From the NCBI GenBank assembly GCA_946479785.1, contig CAMLHQ010000111.1, forward strand, positions 1-9,167: a stretch of DNA of 9,167 nucleotides, read 5' to 3'. The translations under genes were made by a program, and so were the position numbers. This document shows positions 5,714 to 9,167 of the stretch, piece after piece (the stretch's first letter is position 1; each line of letters opens with the position of its first letter). The DNA is from an uncultured Nitrospira sp. Lineage in GTDB: Bacteria > Nitrospirota > Nitrospiria > Nitrospirales > Nitrospiraceae. The notes under the pieces were generated by a model, which ran no database searches, was not told the DNA's origin, and saw only the letters and a program-made list of their open reading frames with translations.

Positions 5714-6885
5714 AGGCGCAAGCGTTTCGTCCATCTGGGCCCAGCCGGCACGATCGTACCCAACAAAACCGGATGCTTCGCCCCCGTGACCGCCGGGATG
5801 TTGCCCCACTGCCCCGTCACTGTCTGATAGGCCAAGACCGCAAAGGCGACCGCTTCAAAGGCTTTGCTATCCCATCCCAGCGTGTCGAAGCTTGTGATCG
5901 GGACCGGCGCAAACACGGTACTCAGATGGCTCATGACAGCCCGGTTGCGGACTCCGCCTCCGCCGACCACCACTTCATCAATCTTCCCCTTGATCCATCG
6001 ACGCGCTGTCCCGACTGCTTTGGCCGTCCACATACTGCACGTGGCAAGAAGATCCTCGATCGACAAGCCCTGCTGCTTTTGAATCGCGACCAGCTCATCA
6101 ATGAGGGACGGACCGAACTCTTCCCGCCCGGTTGATTTGGGCGGCCGCCGAGAGAGAAAGGGATGCGCCAAGAGTTTGCTGAGTACCCGAGGGTCGATCT
6201 GACCTCTGAGGGCCAACTTTCCGTCTCGATCCATCAAGAGGCGTCCATTGGTCACTCGATTGACAAGACTATCGAGGACCATGTTGGCTGGTCCCGTATC
6301 GAACGCCACAACGCCGTCCCACGTCCCGCCGCGAGGCACATAGGTCACGTTGCTGATGCCGCCGAGATTCACGATCAATCGAGCACGGCGAGGATGTTTC
6401 AGAAGCAAGGCATGGGCTGCCGGTGTGAGTGGCGCTCCTTGTCCTCCTGCCGCAATGTCACGGGGACGAAAGTTCGCAATGGTCGTAATCCCAGTCCGCT
6501 CGGTAATCACCGCCGGTTCGGCAATCTGGAGCGTGGAGCGAATGGCTCCAACTCCTGGCGCTTGAATCCCGTGAGGAAGATGATGGACCGTTTGTCCATG
6601 CGAACCGATCAAGTCCACATCGGTGGGGCGCAGCTTCGCTTGGCGGATCACCTGCAACGCGGCATTGGCAAACCATTCACCAAGCAAGGCATTCAAGTGG
6701 CAGATGTCTGCAACAGTTCCGGAGACGGAAGCGGCGAGAATCCGTTGTTGAAGGGACCGGGGATAGGCGAGAGTTTGGGCGGCGAGCGTGCGAGCTTTGA
6801 GCAAACGTCCCCGACCGGAAATCTCAACGAGCGCGGCATCGACGCCATCGCCAGACGTTCCGGACATGAGCCCTACAATTTTCAT
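5710..6885 (-). CDS. anmK: Anhydro-N-acetylmuramic acid kinase
   Basis: A cytoplasmic kinase (EC 2.7.1.170) that opens the 1,6-anhydro ring of anhydro-MurNAc and phosphorylates it to MurNAc-6-phosphate, a step in recycling peptidoglycan fragments. At 391 residues it is close to the usual 370-390. Family motifs appear in order: MSGTSGDGVD (7-16, nucleotide binding), GSHGQTVHH (94-102), NFRPRDIAAGGQGAPL (138-153), NLGGISNVT (173-181), FDTGPANMVLD (195-205, with catalytic Asp D196), PPKSTGREEFG (248-258), VVVGGGGVRNRAVM (306-319) and GNIPAVTGAKHPVLLG (361-376). The start at 6885 has AAGGA (6892-6896) six bases upstream and begins MKIVGLMSGTS, as in the family. The frame stays open to about 7248 antisense to the transporter gene, which I regard as chance. 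It is first in a two-gene operon with the DUF2726 gene and divergent from the metal transporter. Confidence 0.97.
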   Translation of the reverse strand: MKIVGLMSGTSGDGVDAALVEISGRGRLLKARTLAAQTLAYPRSLQQRILAASVSGTVADICHLNALLGEWFANAALQVIRQAKLRPTDVDLIGSHGQTVHHLPHGIQAPGVGAIRSTLQIAEPAVITERTGITTIANFRPRDIAAGGQGAPLTPAAHALLLKHPRRARLIVNLGGISNVTYVPRGGTWDGVVAFDTGPANMVLDSLVNRVTNGRLLMDRDGKLALRGQIDPRVLSKLLAHPFLSRRPPKSTGREEFGPSLIDELVAIQKQQGLSIEDLLATCSMWTAKAVGTARRWIKGKIDEVVVGGGGVRNRAVMSHLSTVFAPVPITSFDTLGWDSKAFEAVAFAVLAYQTVTGQWGNIPAVTGAKHPVLLGTIVPAGPRWTKRLRL

Positions 6886-6940
6886 CCCGCTTCCTTCTGT
6901 GGTGGTGTCTAACAGCCGTGGGACCGCTACGCTAATGGAA

Positions 6941-6978
6941 CTCTCGCGTCCGGTCAAGCACCAGTGAACCTGCGAGAG
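6941..6978. repeat. Inverted repeat between anmK and the metal transporter genes
   Basis: CTCTCGC (6941-6947) and GCGAGAG (6972-6978) are perfect complements separated by 24 bases, with a weaker inner pairing GGT/ACC (6952-6954 with 6968-6970). It lies in the 141-base divergent gap, where operators for both promoters would be. It does not look like the Zur consensus I know from Proteobacteria, which is AT-rich. It could be an operator for another regulator or an RNA hairpin in the transporter leader. Confidence 0.4.
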
Positions 6979-7026
6979 AAAACCACTGTGACATGCGCCA
7001 GTTGCGTTGACATCGAAGAAACCTCG

Positions 7027-7974
7027 ATGGTACGGTCCCGGCCCATGCTTTCCCGACGATTGTTGCTGTTGTCCTGCGGCATCGTGCTGAGTCTGTGGCC
7101 GACGCATCTTAGCCTCGGCACGGGTGTCACTCCGCCGGAAGCCCTGAACATTGTCGTGACGATTCCGGTTTTGAAAGACCTGGCCGAGCAGGTTGGAGGG
7201 CCGCATGTTCGCGTCACATCTTTGCTGAAGGGATACGAGAACGAGCATACCTATTCACCGAAGCCCAGCGACTTGATCGCAGTGAGAAAAGCCCGGCTGC
7301 TGTTTGAAGTCGGTCTCGGTCTGGAAGTATGGGTTTCAAATTTGGTGAAGAACGCCGGCAGTCCCTCACTGACGATCATCACCACGTCAAAAGGGATCGG
7401 GCTCATCGGTGACGAACAGGGGCATGATGGCGATCATCCGGTCGACGGGAAACAGGTACGGGGCAATCCACACGTGTGGATGGATCCCGAAAACGCCGTC
7501 ACCATGATGCGTCACATTACCGAAGCGCTCATCCAAGCTGACCCCGACCATGCGCAGGATTATCGTCAGAACCAGGCTGCCTACCTCAAGCGTTTGGACC
7601 AACTGCATGCCGAGTTGAGCGATCGCGTGCGTAAGCTCTCGGATAGGCGCTTCATTGCGCACCATCCGGCATGGCCCTACCTGGCCAGACGATTCGGGTT
7701 TCAGATCGTCGGGACCATTCAAGCGCAATCAGGGAGTGAGCCGTCCGCAGTCCAGATCCAGGCTCTCATCGCGACGATCAAGAAGCAGCGCATCAAGGTG
7801 GTGGTGTCCGAGATTCAGCTCAGCCAGAAGCTTCCGGAACTCCTCTCAAAGGAAACGGGAGCTCGTGTCGTTGTGTTGACCACACTCCCCGGCGGGCTCC
7901 CTCAAACCGAGACCTATCTCGACATGCTCCGTTATAATGTGCTCCAATTGGCTAACGCGCTGGAGCCCGCCTAG
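7027..7974 (+). CDS. Metal ABC transporter substrate-binding protein (ZnuA/TroA, cluster A-I)
   Basis: A periplasmic protein that captures a divalent metal, probably Zn or Mn, for the transporter encoded downstream. From the ATG at 7027 it has 315 residues: a signal peptide (RSRPMLSRRLLLLSCGIVLSL) and a mature part starting before NIVVTIPVLKDLAEQV. The three His ligands of the family are visible: H74 in ENEHTYSPKPSD, H149 in GNPHVWMDP and H213 in HHPAWPYLARRFG. E262 (VVSEIQLS) is also in place. The last-lobe acidic ligand, usually Asp in LDPLG, is replaced by TTLPGG (285-290). A short His/Asp-rich loop (QGHDGDH, 131-137) precedes H149, as in zinc-type members. Start choice is uncertain: GTG 6964 and ATG 7045 are alternatives and no strong Shine-Dalgarno is present. 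The Cys in LLSC lies mid-core, so I do not call it a lipoprotein. The ATPase gene follows 15 bases later. Confidence 0.9.
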   Translation: MVRSRPMLSRRLLLLSCGIVLSLWPTHLSLGTGVTPPEALNIVVTIPVLKDLAEQVGGPHVRVTSLLKGYENEHTYSPKPSDLIAVRKARLLFEVGLGLEVWVSNLVKNAGSPSLTIITTSKGIGLIGDEQGHDGDHPVDGKQVRGNPHVWMDPENAVTMMRHITEALIQADPDHAQDYRQNQAAYLKRLDQLHAELSDRVRKLSDRRFIAHHPAWPYLARRFGFQIVGTIQAQSGSEPSAVQIQALIATIKKQRIKVVVSEIQLSQKLPELLSKETGARVVVLTTLPGGLPQTETYLDMLRYNVLQLANALEPA

Positions 7975-7989
7975 CCGGAAGGAGCGCTC

Positions 7990-8781
7990 GTGCCCGCGGT
8001 CCCTGAACCTATCATTCGCTTTGACCATGCCTCGTTCGGATTCCCCGGCGTCATTGCGCTAAAAGATATCTCGCTCTCGATTCACACAGGGGAATTCATT
8101 GGGGTGATTGGCCCAAACGGCTCGGGCAAGACGACCCTGTGCAAGGCGGTCTTGGGATTGATGGCTCCGACCGAAGGGCACCTCCATATTTTCGATTGCG
8201 CCTGTGATGAACTCCGCTGCCACCATCGAGCCAAGATCGGCTACCTCCCGCAGAAGGGTGTCGTGGATCGCAATTTCCCGGTGACGGTGCTCGAAACCGT
8301 GATGATGGGCCGCTACGGCGCCATGGGATTGTTTAAGCGGCCTGGAAAGACTGATAGGAACATCGCCATGGAAGCCCTTGCACAGGTGGGCATGGACGGA
8401 CACAAAGATACTGCGCTTGGGCATCTGTCCGGTGGCCAGCAACAGCGGGTCTTTATCGCACGGGCTCTGGCACAACAACCGAAAGTGTTGCTCCTCGACG
8501 AACCAACAACCGGGCTCGATATTACAACCCAACATAATGTGATCGAACTGGTCGAGCACCTGCATGACGAACTGGGCCTGACGGTTCTGCTCATTACCCA
8601 TGACATCAATATGATCCGATCGCGAGTTGATCGGTTGGTCTTACTGAAAACCCGCCTGTACGCTGCCGGTCCGGCGGCCGACGTGCTCAAGCCAGACATC
8701 CTCCACGAGGTCTACGGCAAAGACCTCGTGATTACAGAAAAAGACCTCATCATCGTCGAAGACTACCACCACCATCATTGA
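7990..8781 (+). CDS. Metal ABC transporter ATP-binding protein (ZnuC/TroB type)
   Basis: The 263-residue ATPase that powers the metal importer on the cytoplasmic face. Motifs in order: Walker A GPNGSGKT (41-48), Q-loop Q88 in YLPQKG, signature LSGGQ (146-150), Walker B VLLLDEP (166-172), D-loop GLD (175-177) and H-loop H204 in ITHD. The NFPVTVLETVMMGRYG segment (95-110) after the Q-loop is typical of the zinc/manganese subfamily. The GTG start is set by AAGGAG (7979-7984) five bases upstream, 15 bases after the binding-protein stop. The C-terminus ends in VEDYHHHH: a native run of four His, unusual for an ABC ATPase core and possibly a metal-binding or metal-sensing tail. The permease ATG lies two bases after the stop, so all three genes form one operon. 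Confidence 0.95.
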   Translation: MPAVPEPIIRFDHASFGFPGVIALKDISLSIHTGEFIGVIGPNGSGKTTLCKAVLGLMAPTEGHLHIFDCACDELRCHHRAKIGYLPQKGVVDRNFPVTVLETVMMGRYGAMGLFKRPGKTDRNIAMEALAQVGMDGHKDTALGHLSGGQQQRVFIARALAQQPKVLLLDEPTTGLDITTQHNVIELVEHLHDELGLTVLLITHDINMIRSRVDRLVLLKTRLYAAGPAADVLKPDILHEVYGKDLVITEKDLIIVEDYHHHH

Positions 8782-8783
8782 GA

Positions 8784-9167
8784 ATGCTTGAACTCATCAC
8801 CTATGACTTCATGCAACGCTCGCTGCTTGCCGCAGCGATGGTAGGAGGGCTCTGTTCGGTCATCGGCGTGTTCGTGGTGTTGCGAGGGCTGGCATTTGTG
8901 GGAGCGGGCACCGCGCATGCGGCGTTCGCCGGCGTTGCGCTGGGCTATCTCATCGGTTGGCCGCCCTTGCTGCTAGCGATTCTCTTTGGTCTAGCTACAG
9001 TCTGGATCACCGGATGGGTAGAAGAAAAGGGCACGATGAAGCTCGATGTGTCGATCGGCATTCTTTACACCACGACGATGGCGCTCGCCATTCTCTTCAT
9101 TGGCTTAATGAAAACCTACAACGCCGAGGTCTATGGGTACCTGTTCGGGAATGTCCTGTCGGTGACG
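8784..9167 (+). CDS. Metal ABC transporter permease (ZnuB/TroC, ABC-3 family), C-terminus cut by window edge
   Basis: The membrane channel of the metal importer; 128 residues are visible and the frame runs off the right edge. It opens with MLELITYDFMQRSLLAAAMV, the standard start of the ABC-3 family, and continues with GVFVVLRGLAFVGAGTAHAA (29-48), where the family has a conserved glycine/alanine-rich GDALSHA-like motif. Hydrophobic helices lie at about 13-33, 46-60, 61-78 and 90-109. YGYLFGNVLSVT (117-128) matches the cytoplasmic coupling region that contacts the ATPase. The start is two bases after the ATPase stop and has no independent Shine-Dalgarno, so it probably depends on coupled translation through the preceding His codons. 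Confidence 0.93.
   Translation, partial: MLELITYDFMQRSLLAAAMVGGLCSVIGVFVVLRGLAFVGAGTAHAAFAGVALGYLIGWPPLLLAILFGLATVWITGWVEEKGTMKLDVSIGILYTTTMALAILFIGLMKTYNAEVYGYLFGNVLSVT

Noticed and set aside
7007..7035. TTGACA at 7007-7012 as a -35 for the metal transporter operon.
   Set aside because: No acceptable -10 follows at 16-18 bases, and the start would fall after the chosen ATG at 7027.
6886..7248. An upstream extension of the anmK frame.
   Set aside because: It runs antisense to the metal-binding protein gene, whereas MKIVGLMSGTS with a Shine-Dalgarno marks the normal start.

Overview
The window is moderately GC-rich bacterial chromosome from a Gram-negative organism. Outer-membrane-type features are present: a lipoprotein, a murein lytic transglycosylase, an exported TPR protein and an AnmK recycling kinase. 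The overall style (stand-alone small PilZ proteins, Rec-GGDEF regulators, DUF2726 proteins, short unrelated operons on both strands) reminds me of Nitrospirota such as Nitrospira. That is an inference: there is no rRNA or other marker here to settle it. I see no insertion sequence, phage gene, tRNA, CRISPR array or other sign of recent transfer.

Layout. Positions 1-638 (minus) hold the N-terminal part of an exported SLT-family lytic transglycosylase, cut by the window edge. Divergent from it are a PilZ c-di-GMP receptor (866-1213) and a small lipoprotein (1245-1571). After a 314-base gap holding a candidate promoter inside a dyad comes a 125-residue coiled-coil/TPR-like protein of unknown function (1886-2263). 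A second gap of 311 bases contains two hairpins, one of them a possible terminator, and a perfect -10 hexamer. It leads into a Rec-GGDEF diguanylate cyclase (2575-3504). A cytoplasmic right-handed beta-helix protein lies convergently on the minus strand (3538-4347). An exported CpoB/YbgF-like TPR protein follows on the plus strand (4633-5127). Next is a minus-strand two-gene operon, anmK plus a membrane-anchored DUF2726 protein, joined by an ATGA overlap. The right end is a plus-strand metal ABC transporter operon of the ZnuABC/TroABC type: binding protein, ATPase and the start of the permease.

How the genes fit together. The lytic transglycosylase makes 1,6-anhydro-MurNAc ends and AnmK phosphorylates anhydro-MurNAc, so the two are steps of one peptidoglycan turnover pathway, although about 5 kb apart. 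The PilZ protein and the diguanylate cyclase are a receptor and a source of c-di-GMP, but nothing in the sequence proves they are partners. The three transporter genes clearly form one operon for uptake of a divalent metal, probably zinc or manganese.

Most of the window is ordinary core-type sequence. I did not find a convincing new system. The points most worth a second look are the dyad around the 1658-1687 promoter, the Cys/Asn ladder of the signal-less beta-helix protein, the anmK-DUF2726 coupling, and two odd features of the metal transporter: a native His4 tail on the ATPase and a missing acidic metal ligand in the binding protein.
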